Assembly (NCBI GenBank): GCA_051747745.1
Contig: JBNJGL010000033.1
Coordinates: 1 to 26,387 of the forward strand
Origin: QPJE01 sp051747745
GTDB lineage: Bacteria; Bacillota; Halanaerobiia; Halanaerobiales; Halanaerobiaceae
DNA: 26,387 nucleotides
Reading direction: 5' to 3'
Below, in pieces: positions 16,693 to 23,873 of this stretch (position 1 is its first letter; every line of letters begins with the position of its first letter). A program made the translations under genes and the position numbers. The notes beneath the pieces are model-generated. The model was not told the origin of the DNA and ran no database searches. It worked only from the letters and a program-made list of their open reading frames with translations.

Positions 16693-17383
16693 AATTAAAT
16701 TTTCTAAACTGGAAGATGTGATGTATATTTCTCATCTTCAGGTTATAAAAACACTCAGAAGAATAGTGAGAAGAGCTAAACTTCCTGCTGCATTCAGTGG
16801 TGGTTTTAATCCACAGATAAGTTTATCTGTAGGTCCTCCTCTTGCAGTAGGGATTATCAGCAGAGGAGAATACTTTGATTTAGAGTTAACAGAAGAAAGA
16901 AAGGTTGATGAGGTTGTTGCTAGATTAAATAATGCCTCACCAGGTGCACTGAGATTTTTAAAGGCAGTTGAAATTGATGATGGAGCAAAATCCCTGTCTT
17001 CAATTTTAGATACTGCAGTATATACAATAAAGTTTAATTTTACGGATGATTTTGATTTAGAAAAACAGAAAGAAATGCTGGATGAATTTTTGAGTGAAGA
17101 TAAAATTATTGTTGTCAGAAAAAGGCGTAAAAAAGCCGATAGAGAAGTGGATTTAAAAGGAAAAATATTCTCTGCTGAAGTTGTGGAAAAAGATTTATGG
17201 AAATTTGCTGTTGTTACTGGAAGCAGAGGAAATGTAAGACCCGAAGAAATAAACAGAGCACTTATGAAAAAATATTCCACAGTTAACAAAATTACTCCAC
17301 TAGATGTAATGAGAGAGGGAGTTTTTGTTAACAAAAACAATAAATTTTATGAACCATATTCAGACAGCATTGTCAGGAGTTGA
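16682..17383 (+). CDS. TIGR03936/DUF2344 radical SAM-linked protein
   Basis: This 233-residue protein belongs to the family that accompanies or is fused to the TIGR03960 radical SAM protein. Family features are the N-terminal MLYRIKFSKLEDVMYISHLQ and the following FSGGFNPQISLSVGPPLAVGI (about 43-63). The second half is basic (KRRKKADRE near 151-159). The frame starts at GTG 16670, with ATG at 16676 and 16682. I chose 16682 because it matches the family N-terminus and GGTGA lies five bases before it. The gene overlaps the radical SAM gene and is four bases from rng. The function is unknown; it probably presents or binds the substrate of the radical SAM enzyme. Confidence 0.88.
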   Translation: MLYRIKFSKLEDVMYISHLQVIKTLRRIVRRAKLPAAFSGGFNPQISLSVGPPLAVGIISRGEYFDLELTEERKVDEVVARLNNASPGALRFLKAVEIDDGAKSLSSILDTAVYTIKFNFTDDFDLEKQKEMLDEFLSEDKIIVVRKRRKKADREVDLKGKIFSAEVVEKDLWKFAVVTGSRGNVRPEEINRALMKKYSTVNKITPLDVMREGVFVNKNNKFYEPYSDSIVRS

Positions 17384-17387
17384 GAAG

Positions 17388-19070
17388 ATGAGTAGACAGA
17401 TAATTATTAATTCAGAATACAGAGAGAGACGTGCGGCACTGGTAAATAATAATTCTTTGGAAGATTTATTTTTTGAGAGGGATACATATCACAAGATTGC
17501 AGGAAATATTTACAGGGGCAGAGTACAGGATGTCCTTCCTGGTATGCAGGCTGCTTTTGTTGATATAGGTATTTCCAAAAATGCTTTTATTCATTTAAAC
17601 GATCTTTATCCACTTTTAGATAATAATCAAAAAAGTATGCTCAAAGAAAAAAAACTGAATGTTAAACATGTGCTGCAGCCGGGTCAGTGGCTTCTGGTAC
17701 AGGTTGTAAAAGAACCTATGGGCAGTAAAGGAGCAAAAGTAACCTGTAAGATTTCTATACCTGGCAGGTATTTTGTATATATTCCTTCTGATAGTAAGAT
17801 TGGAGTATCCAGGCGTATAACCGATAATGATGAAAGGGATAGATTAAGGGATATCGCCGTAAAACTGAAATCTGATAAAGAAGGATTAATAATAAGAACA
17901 AATGCCTATAAAAAAGATTTTAATAATCTTAAAAATGATTACAATTTTCTTTCAGGCACCTGGAAAAGAATTAGAAATCAGTTTTTTAAGAGCAGCAGTA
18001 TTGAACGTCTGTACCAGGAAGAAGATCTTTTAAAAAATTTAATAAGAGATTATTTAGACCACAATGTTGATAGAGTTGTTGTAGATGATAAAAAAGATTA
18101 TCAGAGATTAATGGATTTAACTTCAACATTTGCTCCAGAATTAAAGAGCAGAATCGCCTTTTATCAGAGAAATATTCCTATTCTTGCTGCATATAATATT
18201 GAAAAAGAAATCGAAAGTCTCCTTAAGCGGAGAGTATGGTTAAAATCAGGTGGGTATATAGTTATTGATAATACTGAGGCCCTTGTTTCTATTGATGTAA
18301 ATACCGGTAAATTTGTTGGCAAAAAAAATCTTCAGGATACAATACTCAAAACCAACAAAGAAGCTGCAGAAGAGATTGCCAGACAGTTGAAACTAAGAGA
18401 TATCGGTGGGATAATTATTATTGATTTTATCGATATGAAGAAATATGAAGATCAGCAGGAAGTTATAAATCTTCTGGAAGAAGAGCTGCAGAAAGATAGA
18501 ACTAAAACGTCTATTTTAGGTTTAACTCAGCTTGGCCTGCTTGAGATGACGAGAAAAAAAGTTAGAGAAGGTTTTGGTACACTTATGCAGAAGGATTGTC
18601 CCTGCTGTGGTGGAACCGGACAGGTTTTATCTGAATCTACTGTTGCTATGAAGGTAATAAGAAAAATTGATGAAATAACTTCCAGAGAAAATTATCAGGC
18701 AATTGCTTTAGAACTACATCCGGAGGTTGCTGCTGTTCTGATTGGATCAGGTGGAGATAAACTAAAAGAATTGGAAGATGAATTTGGTATAAATATTTAT
18801 ATTTCTGGTAATGCAGAACTGAGATATGAAGATATTGTGATGGAAAAAGGCAGTAGAGAGGAAATGAAGCCTGAGAGCCTTGATATAAATCCTGGTGACA
18901 GGATGCGAGTTGTAATTGAAGAAGAGCATGCAAGCAATTCAAGTTCAGGTATAGCTAGAATTGATGGTTTCATAATTATTGTAAATGGAGCAGGTAATAT
19001 GGTAGGAACCGATGTGGAAATAGAGATTGATGATCTTCACAGAACTTATGCAAGAGCACATTTAACTTGA
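17388..19070 (+). CDS. rng: Ribonuclease G/E family endoribonuclease
   Basis: RNase E/G enzymes cut single-stranded AU-rich RNA in rRNA maturation and mRNA decay. The 560-residue protein has an S1 domain (about 35-125), a 5'-sensor Arg-Thr pair (about R170-T171), and catalytic aspartates D303 (SIDVNTGKF) and D346 (IIIDFIDM). A Zn-link follows with C404 and C407 (DCPCCGGTGQV). D303, D346, C404 and C407 fall at the numbers known for E. coli RNase E, which supports ATG 17388 as the start (AGGAG at 17375-17379). Beyond the core there is a GSGGDKLKELEDEFG stretch and, at about 519-560, a TRAM-like segment. There is no long disordered RNase E scaffold. Confidence 0.94.
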   Translation: MSRQIIINSEYRERRAALVNNNSLEDLFFERDTYHKIAGNIYRGRVQDVLPGMQAAFVDIGISKNAFIHLNDLYPLLDNNQKSMLKEKKLNVKHVLQPGQWLLVQVVKEPMGSKGAKVTCKISIPGRYFVYIPSDSKIGVSRRITDNDERDRLRDIAVKLKSDKEGLIIRTNAYKKDFNNLKNDYNFLSGTWKRIRNQFFKSSSIERLYQEEDLLKNLIRDYLDHNVDRVVVDDKKDYQRLMDLTSTFAPELKSRIAFYQRNIPILAAYNIEKEIESLLKRRVWLKSGGYIVIDNTEALVSIDVNTGKFVGKKNLQDTILKTNKEAAEEIARQLKLRDIGGIIIIDFIDMKKYEDQQEVINLLEEELQKDRTKTSILGLTQLGLLEMTRKKVREGFGTLMQKDCPCCGGTGQVLSESTVAMKVIRKIDEITSRENYQAIALELHPEVAAVLIGSGGDKLKELEDEFGINIYISGNAELRYEDIVMEKGSREEMKPESLDINPGDRMRVVIEEEHASNSSSGIARIDGFIIIVNGAGNMVGTDVEIEIDDLHRTYARAHLT

Positions 19071-19095
19071 CTCTAATTAAATAATATGCTAAAAT
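19067..19095 (+). promoter_or_regulatory. rplU: Extended -10 promoter for rplU-rpmA
   Basis: TTGACT (19067-19072), a 17-base spacer and TAAAAT (19090-19095) preceded by TGC form a strong sigma-A promoter. The -35 hexamer contains the TGA stop of rng. The predicted start near 19101 coincides with the first hairpin of the L21 leader. Confidence 0.85.
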
Positions 19096-19100
19096 TAGTA

Positions 19101-19220
19101 TCTGGAATTAAGTTTCCAGACTCTCACATTTGTGAGAACGCCAAAACCGCACGGGAAAGGTTTGAAATCTCATTTCTTTAGTGGGTACCTTTATCCGGCG
19201 AGTCTGAGGTAGGGGAGGTG
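19101..19220 (+). ncRNA. Ribosomal protein L21 leader (autoregulatory mRNA structure)
   Basis: The 5' leader of rplU is structured and resembles the L21 leader motif of Firmicutes. The first hairpin is TCTGGAA (19101-19107) with TTCCAGA (19114-19120). The second is CTCACA (19123-19128) with TGTGAG (19131-19136). A long-range pairing of CGCC (19139-19143 region) with GGCG (19197-19200) would close a multibranch structure ahead of AGGGGAGGTG (19211-19220). Such leaders are thought to bind L21 or a partner and repress the operon. I see no terminator inside it, so control at the ribosome site is more likely than attenuation. Confidence 0.8.
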
Positions 19221-19229
19221 TATGTAGTA

Positions 19230-19541
19230 ATGTATGCAATTATAAAAACAGGTGGTAAACAATACCGCGTAAAAGAAGACCAGATCATTAAAGTAGAAAA
19301 ACTTCCTGTAGAAGAAGGAGAAACTGTAGAGTTTGATAATGTCTTAGCTCTTTCTAATGATGATGGATTTAAGACTGGAACTCCTTTTGTTGAAGGGGCA
19401 TCTGTAAAGGCTAAAGTTATCGAACAGGGAAAAAACAAAAAGATTGTGGTTTTCAAATATAAACCTAAAATTAGATATCGTAAAAAAACTGGTCACAGAC
19501 AGCCATATACTAAAGTATTGATTGAAAGTATTGAAGCATAA
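19230..19541 (+). CDS. rplU: 50S ribosomal protein L21
   Basis: L21 is a small protein of the large subunit that binds 23S rRNA with L20. The 103-residue product begins MYAIIKTGGKQYRVKEDQII and ends with the basic KYKPKIRYRKKTGHRQPYTKV block typical of L21. The frame opens at GTG 19218, but that is inside the ribosome site AGGGGAGGTG; ATG 19230 matches the universal N-terminus. It is regulated by its own promoter and leader. In most Firmicutes a prp (ysxB) protease gene follows; here rpmA follows after 41 bases. Confidence 0.98.
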   Translation: MYAIIKTGGKQYRVKEDQIIKVEKLPVEEGETVEFDNVLALSNDDGFKTGTPFVEGASVKAKVIEQGKNKKIVVFKYKPKIRYRKKTGHRQPYTKVLIESIEA

Positions 19542-19582
19542 ATAATATATTTTAACTTTTTAGTTTAAGGGGGGTGGAGAGA

Positions 19583-19861
19583 TTGTCCCAGAAAAAGGGT
19601 GTTGGTAGTTCCAAAAATGGTCGTGATAGTGAATCGAAACGACTGGGAGTAAAAGAATTTGACGGAGAATTTGTTTCTGCTGGCAGTATTTTAGTTCGTC
19701 AGAGAGGCACTAAATTTAAGCCGGGTTTAAATGTAGGCAGAGGTAGTGATGATACATTATTCTCCAAAGTAGATGGTTTTGTTAAATTTGAGAGGAAAGG
19801 CAGAAAAAACCGTCAGATCAGTGTATATACTGAAAGTCAGGTTGCTGCAATTTCAAGCTAA
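19583..19861 (+). CDS. rpmA: 50S ribosomal protein L27 (no N-terminal extension)
   Basis: L27 reaches the peptidyl-transferase centre with its N-terminus. The 92-residue product starts MSQKKGVGSSKNGRDSESKRLGVK, so residue 2 onward already matches the mature form. There is no hydrophobic LxLQFFA-type extension of the kind that Firmicutes remove with the Prp protease. The start TTG 19583 follows AAGGGGGG; the in-frame GTG at 19574 overlaps that site and would add only MER. It closes the rplU-rpmA unit before a terminator. The conserved body (GTKFKPGLNVGRGSDDTLFSKVDG) is canonical. Confidence 0.97.
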   Translation: MSQKKGVGSSKNGRDSESKRLGVKEFDGEFVSAGSILVRQRGTKFKPGLNVGRGSDDTLFSKVDGFVKFERKGRKNRQISVYTESQVAAISS

Positions 19862-19873
19862 TATACGAAATAT

Positions 19874-19911
19874 ACCCCCTCAGTGCTGTTTAGTGCTGGG
19901 GGTTTTTTCTT
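19874..19911 (+). terminator. Terminator after rpmA
   Basis: ACCCCC (19874-19879) pairs with GGGGGT (19898-19903), with weak additional pairing inside the loop, followed by six T residues (19903-19908). It lies 13 bases after rpmA and only 28 bases before obg, so readthrough or an upstream promoter must feed obg. Confidence 0.85.
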
Positions 19912-19938
19912 GCAGATGAATTACAGGAGGTGATATAT

Positions 19939-21210
19939 GTGTTTATTGATGAAGTAGAATTTACCGTTAAAGCTGGAGATGGAGGAAATGGAGTTGTAAG
20001 TTTTCGCCGGGAAAAGTATATTGATATGGGAGGTCCTGATGGTGGAGATGGTGGTGATGGTGGCAGTATTATACTTGAAGTTGATGAAGGTATGAATACT
20101 CTGGCCGATTTTCGCTATAATAATATTTATCAGGCAGAAAAAGGGAAAAATGGTTCTGGAAAAAATCAGCACGGTAAAAATGGTGAAGATTTAATATTAA
20201 AGGTTCCACCTGGTACAGTAGTATATGATGCCGATACTGATGACCGTCTTGCAGATCTAAAAGAAGGTCAGGAAAGATTTACAGCTGCTGCAGGAGGCAG
20301 AGGTGGAAAGGGTAATGCCAGATTTAAAAAATCCACCCGAAAGGCTCCTAAATTTGCAGAGAACGGAAAAAAAGGTGAACTTCGAAAACTAAGATTGGAA
20401 TTAAAAGTACTGGCAGATGTTGGTTTAGTGGGATATCCTAATGTTGGTAAATCAACATTAATATCTCAGGTTTCTCAGGCTAAACCAAAAATTGCATCCT
20501 ATCATTTTACTACTCTACATCCGAATCTAGGTGTGGTAAGTTATGGTGAATACCAGTCTTTTGTAATGGCTGATATCCCGGGGATAATAGAAGGTGCTCA
20601 TAAAGGAACAGGGCTTGGAGATGAATTTTTAAAACATTTAGAACGAACAAAACTATTGGTACATGTAATCGATGTTTCGGGAATAGAAGGCCGAGATCCG
20701 CTGGAAGATTTCGAAAAGATTAATTTTGAGTTAAAGGAATACAATGATTACCTCTCTTCATTAACACAGGTTATAGCTTTAAATAAAATTGATCTCAGTG
20801 AAGGAAGACAGAATATTGAACGGGTAAAAAGTGAGCTAAATAAAAGAGGGTATGAAGTTTTTCCTATATCTGCTGTTACGGGTGAAGGAACAAAACGATT
20901 AGTTTATCGAGTTGGACAGCTGCTGGAAGAACTGCCTGAAGTTGAAGATGAAAAAGAAAAAGAGGTAGTTATTAAGCCGGATTTTAAAGAAGAATTATAT
21001 ATAAAAAAATTGGGAGCAGGAAGATACGAAGTTCTTGGAAGTGTTGTAGATGATTTTGTAGAAAAAACTGATTTCAATAATGAAGCTGCTGTACAGAGAT
21101 TGCTTCGAGTTTTAAAACACCATAATTTAAATGAAAAACTTAAAGCTAAAAATATAAAAGAAAAAGAAACTGTGGTAATTGGGCCAATGGAATTTGAATA
21201 TATCGAATAG
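19939..21210 (+). CDS. obg: GTPase Obg (ribosome assembly, CgtA)
   Basis: Obg is a GTPase that binds the 50S subunit and links its assembly to growth and stringent control. The 423-residue protein has the glycine-rich Obg fold (residues 1-158), a G domain with G1 GYPNVGKST (about 165-173), G3 DIPGIIEGAH (about 212) and G4 NKID. A C-terminal OCT domain lies at about 335-423. The start is GTG 19939, eight bases behind AGGAGG (19925-19930); the in-frame GTG 19930 lies in that ribosome site. No spo0B gene stands between rpmA and obg, unlike in B. subtilis. Confidence 0.97.
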   Translation: MFIDEVEFTVKAGDGGNGVVSFRREKYIDMGGPDGGDGGDGGSIILEVDEGMNTLADFRYNNIYQAEKGKNGSGKNQHGKNGEDLILKVPPGTVVYDADTDDRLADLKEGQERFTAAAGGRGGKGNARFKKSTRKAPKFAENGKKGELRKLRLELKVLADVGLVGYPNVGKSTLISQVSQAKPKIASYHFTTLHPNLGVVSYGEYQSFVMADIPGIIEGAHKGTGLGDEFLKHLERTKLLVHVIDVSGIEGRDPLEDFEKINFELKEYNDYLSSLTQVIALNKIDLSEGRQNIERVKSELNKRGYEVFPISAVTGEGTKRLVYRVGQLLEELPEVEDEKEKEVVIKPDFKEELYIKKLGAGRYEVLGSVVDDFVEKTDFNNEAAVQRLLRVLKHHNLNEKLKAKNIKEKETVVIGPMEFEYIE

Positions 21211-21221
21211 AGGTGAAAATT

Positions 21222-21518
21222 ATGTCAAAATTAACTGGAAAACAGAGGAGCTTTTTACGGGCAGAAGCTAATAATCTTGATCCTGTTGTTCATGTGGGGA
21301 AAGATGGAATAAATGAGTCAGTCATAAATCAGGTTGATGAAGCTTTAAAAGATCATGAATTATTGAAAATAAGAATTTTAGAGTCTACTGGAAGAACAAC
21401 AAAATCATGTGCTGAGGAACTGGCTGCTGCCAATTCTGCTTCAGTTGTACAGGTTATTGGTGGAATTGCAGTTCTATTTAGGCAAAATGATGAGGACAGC
21501 AAATATAACCTTTCTTAA
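21222..21518 (+). CDS. yhbY: YhbY/CRM-domain ribosome assembly RNA-binding protein
   Basis: YhbY is a single CRM (CRS1-YhbY) domain that associates with pre-50S particles. The 98-residue product begins MSKLTGKQRSFLRAEANNLD and has the family motif PVVHVGKDGINESVINQVDEAL, then the RNA-binding GR-type turn and VVQVIGGIAVLFR. The frame opens at GTG 21213, but that overlaps the ribosome site GAGGTGA; ATG 21222 matches the family. It is 11 bases after obg and probably co-transcribed with it, a common pairing. Confidence 0.94.
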   Translation: MSKLTGKQRSFLRAEANNLDPVVHVGKDGINESVINQVDEALKDHELLKIRILESTGRTTKSCAEELAAANSASVVQVIGGIAVLFRQNDEDSKYNLS

Positions 21519-21550
21519 TCCAGAAAAAAAATATAAAAGCGGTGTTTTCA

Positions 21551-23482
21551 ATGTCGATACTAAATTTAAACAATATAAAAAAATCATATGGGATAACAGA
21601 AGTTTTAAAAGGCTTTTCTCTTAATTTAAACAGAGGTGAAAGAGTGGGATTAATAGGTGCGAATGGATCTGGGAAAACCACTCTTTTTAAAATCATTGCG
21701 GGGTTAGAAAGCTGTAAAGGTAATATTTCTATTCGCAGTGACCTAACTTTAGGATATTTAAGCCAGCTGCCGGATTTTGCAGATGATAAAATTATTTATG
21801 ATGAGCTGCTTTTGGTTTTTTCTGATGTAATTGAAATGATAGATAAATTAAAACAAATGGAAAAAGATATTGCTCAGATGGGTAAAAAGGCGGAGGAATC
21901 TCCACAGACAAAAGCAAAATTGGAAAAACTGATGCAGGAGTATAGTGAGCTTCAGCAGAAGTTTAATTCCGGTATTGGATATGAATATGAAAGCAGAATA
22001 AAGCAGGTTGCAGTTGGCCTTGGATTTAGTGAAGAAGAAATATTTAATAAAAAACTGGTTCAATTAAGTGGAGGAGAAAAAACCCGCCTCGGCCTAATAA
22101 AACTACTTCTATTAGAACCTGATATTTTGCTTCTTGATGAGCCGACAAATCATCTTGATTTAAAATCAGTAGAATGGCTGGAAAAATACCTAAAGGATTA
22201 CCAGGGGAGTTTAATTGTTATTTCACATGACAGATATTTTCTGGATAATGTTATAGAAAGAATAGTTGAGATAAAAAATGGAAAAAACGAAGATTATGCA
22301 GGTAATTATTCTTATTATCGAAAAGAGAGAAAACGCAGATATGAGCAGAGGTTAAAAGAATACAAAAATCAGCAAAAAAAGATTAAGCAGATGGAGGAAG
22401 CAATTGAAAGGCTTTATGTATGGGGAAGATCTCGTGACAGCGAAAAAATGTTTAAGAGGGCAAAAGCCATGCAGAAGAGGCTGGATAAAATTGACCGCAT
22501 AGAAAAACCCAAATTAAGGGCTCCTAAAATGAAACTTTCTTTAGACAATGATATCAGAGGTGGAGATGAGGTTTTAAAAGTTAGTGATCTTTCTAAAAAA
22601 TTTTCTAATTTAGAACTTTTCAGTGATATTAATTTTTCCCTTTTTAGGACAGATAAAGCAGCAATTATTGGAGATAATGGTTCCGGTAAATCAACACTGC
22701 TGAAAATTATAATGGGAGAACTTGAAGCTGATAAGGGAGATGTAAAAGTTGGAATAAATGTCTATCCAGCTTTTTATAGACAGGAATTTAGTGGTTTTAA
22801 TGGAAATGATGATCTGATAACCGCTCTACAGAGAGAAACATATGTAACAAAATCTGAGGCGCGAAATTTGCTGGCTGCTTTTTTATTTACTGGAGATGAT
22901 GTTTTTAAAAAAGTTTCTCAGCTGAGTGGTGGAGAAAAAAGCCGCCTGCGCCTGCTTCAGCTTATGACCGGTAATTATAATTTTTTAATTCTTGATGAAC
23001 CAACCAATCATCTGGACCTTGCTTCCAGAGAGGTTTTAGAGGAAGCACTGGAAGATTATGATGGTACAGTTTTGGCTGTATCTCATGATAGATATTTTCT
23101 TGATAAAGTAGTTGATTATATCTATGATCTGGAAAACAAATCATTAAAAAAATATTACGGCAGCTACAGTTATTATAAAAATAAGAAAAAAGAAGTTAAT
23201 ATGACTGATAATAATTCTAGTGATGAAGTCAATAAAGGTAAATTAGCTTATGAAAAGCAGAAACAGAAACGTGCTGAAGAAAACAGAAAACAGCAGCGTT
23301 CTGTGGAAATAGAAGAAGAGATAAATGCTATTGAACAGGAGTTAGAGCTTCTGGAAAGTAAAATGACAGAACCAGAAAATATTGACGATTTTGAGCTGCT
23401 GCAGGATTTAAAAGAAAAATATGATAAAAAGAACAGGATACTAGAAAATCTTTATGAAGAATGGGAAGAACTTATGGAATAA
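21551..23482 (+). CDS. ABC-F family ATPase (YdiF/Uup-like)
   Basis: ABC-F proteins have two ATPase domains and no membrane part; they bind the ribosomal E site and rescue stalled translation or protect against antibiotics. The 643-residue protein has Walker A motifs GANGSGKT (about 36-43) and GDNGSGKS (about 374-381). The signature LSGGEK occurs twice (about 172 and 458), and two LLDEPTNHLD-type Walker B motifs are present. A charged interdomain linker (about 245-325) carries KKIKQMEEAIERL. The C-terminus from about 550 is an acidic coiled coil, as in Uup/YdiF. ATG 21551 follows a weak AAGCGGTG. It is not clearly an antibiotic-resistance type. Confidence 0.92.
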   Translation: MSILNLNNIKKSYGITEVLKGFSLNLNRGERVGLIGANGSGKTTLFKIIAGLESCKGNISIRSDLTLGYLSQLPDFADDKIIYDELLLVFSDVIEMIDKLKQMEKDIAQMGKKAEESPQTKAKLEKLMQEYSELQQKFNSGIGYEYESRIKQVAVGLGFSEEEIFNKKLVQLSGGEKTRLGLIKLLLLEPDILLLDEPTNHLDLKSVEWLEKYLKDYQGSLIVISHDRYFLDNVIERIVEIKNGKNEDYAGNYSYYRKERKRRYEQRLKEYKNQQKKIKQMEEAIERLYVWGRSRDSEKMFKRAKAMQKRLDKIDRIEKPKLRAPKMKLSLDNDIRGGDEVLKVSDLSKKFSNLELFSDINFSLFRTDKAAIIGDNGSGKSTLLKIIMGELEADKGDVKVGINVYPAFYRQEFSGFNGNDDLITALQRETYVTKSEARNLLAAFLFTGDDVFKKVSQLSGGEKSRLRLLQLMTGNYNFLILDEPTNHLDLASREVLEEALEDYDGTVLAVSHDRYFLDKVVDYIYDLENKSLKKYYGSYSYYKNKKKEVNMTDNNSSDEVNKGKLAYEKQKQKRAEENRKQQRSVEIEEEINAIEQELELLESKMTEPENIDDFELLQDLKEKYDKKNRILENLYEEWEELME

Positions 23483-23488
23483 AAAATA

Positions 23489-23531
23489 TGCCCCCGGCAG
23501 GAGTCGAAACTGTGCTCAAGGCTTCGGAGAG
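23489..23531 (-). pseudogene. Degenerate tRNA 3' half, tRNA-Arg(CCG)-like
   Basis: Read on the minus strand, this segment matches the last 43 positions of a tRNA. It has an anticodon-loop-like CTCCGAA (CCG at 23527-23525, with U33 before it), then a T-loop TTCGACT (complement of 23502-23508). The 3' T-stem strand CCTGC and the acceptor strand CGGGGGC plus discriminator A end at 23489. The 5' T-stem strand reads ACAGT and pairs at only three of five positions. The anticodon stem, D-arm and 5' acceptor strand are not recognisable further upstream on that strand, so no functional tRNA is possible. The isotype is from memory of tRNA-Arg(CCG) acceptor ends and is tentative. Confidence 0.45.
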
Positions 23532-23720
23532 TTTTTTAAAGTTTCTTATATTTTTAAATTATTCTATAATCCCTGTCATAACAGCAATCTGATGCTGAAA
23601 ATATTCCCTATAGTTGGGACTGTATATTTTACTACAGTATTTAACGGTGGCTGAGGCTCACTGTGGTGAAATCACTGTGGAAAATCGAATAAAATTAGCA
23701 TCTTAATTGGAGATGATTTA

Positions 23721-23780
23721 CCCTTAGAGAAACTTCATTTTGTTCACTTAATGATGGAGCTTTTCTGGGGATTTTTGTTT
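23721..23780 (+). terminator. Long terminator-like hairpin upstream of the exporter operon
   Basis: CCCTTAGAGAA (23721-23731) can pair, with some G-T pairs, to TTTTCTGGGG (23761-23770). CATT and AATG can extend the stem inward. ATTTTTGTTT follows at 23771-23780. It would end transcripts arriving from the ABC-F gene, or an RNA made within the gap. Confidence 0.6.
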
Positions 23781-23784
23781 GTTA

Positions 23785-23807
23785 ACCTATCAGTCCATCT
23801 GATAGGT
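23785..23807. repeat. Perfect 9-bp inverted repeat
   Basis: ACCTATCAG (23785-23793) and CTGATAGGT (23799-23807) are separated by five bases. No T-tract follows on either strand, so it is not an obvious terminator. It lies 37 bases upstream of the exporter -35 and could be a regulator binding site or a short RNA hairpin. Confidence 0.7.
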
Positions 23808-23844
23808 GTTAAAAAACTTCGCATATATCTATAAGTGAAACTTG

Positions 23845-23873
23845 TTGACTTTTTTAATTAAGTGCTTTATAAT
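23845..23873 (+). promoter_or_regulatory. Near-consensus promoter of the ABC exporter operon
   Basis: TTGACT (23845-23850) and TATAAT (23868-23873) are separated by exactly 17 bases, one mismatch from consensus overall. The start is expected near 23880, giving a leader of about 38 bases before ATG 23918. Confidence 0.88.

Noticed and set aside
23454..23654. 66-codon open frame starting inside the ABC-F gene and continuing into the gap
   Set aside because: No ribosome site, Asn/Lys-rich low-complexity product with no family resemblance, and it reads across the tRNA-like remnant.
23540..23720. T-box or other known riboswitch upstream of the exporter
   Set aside because: No T-box core sequence and no recognised ligand-binding core; the exporter has its own promoter downstream of the terminator.
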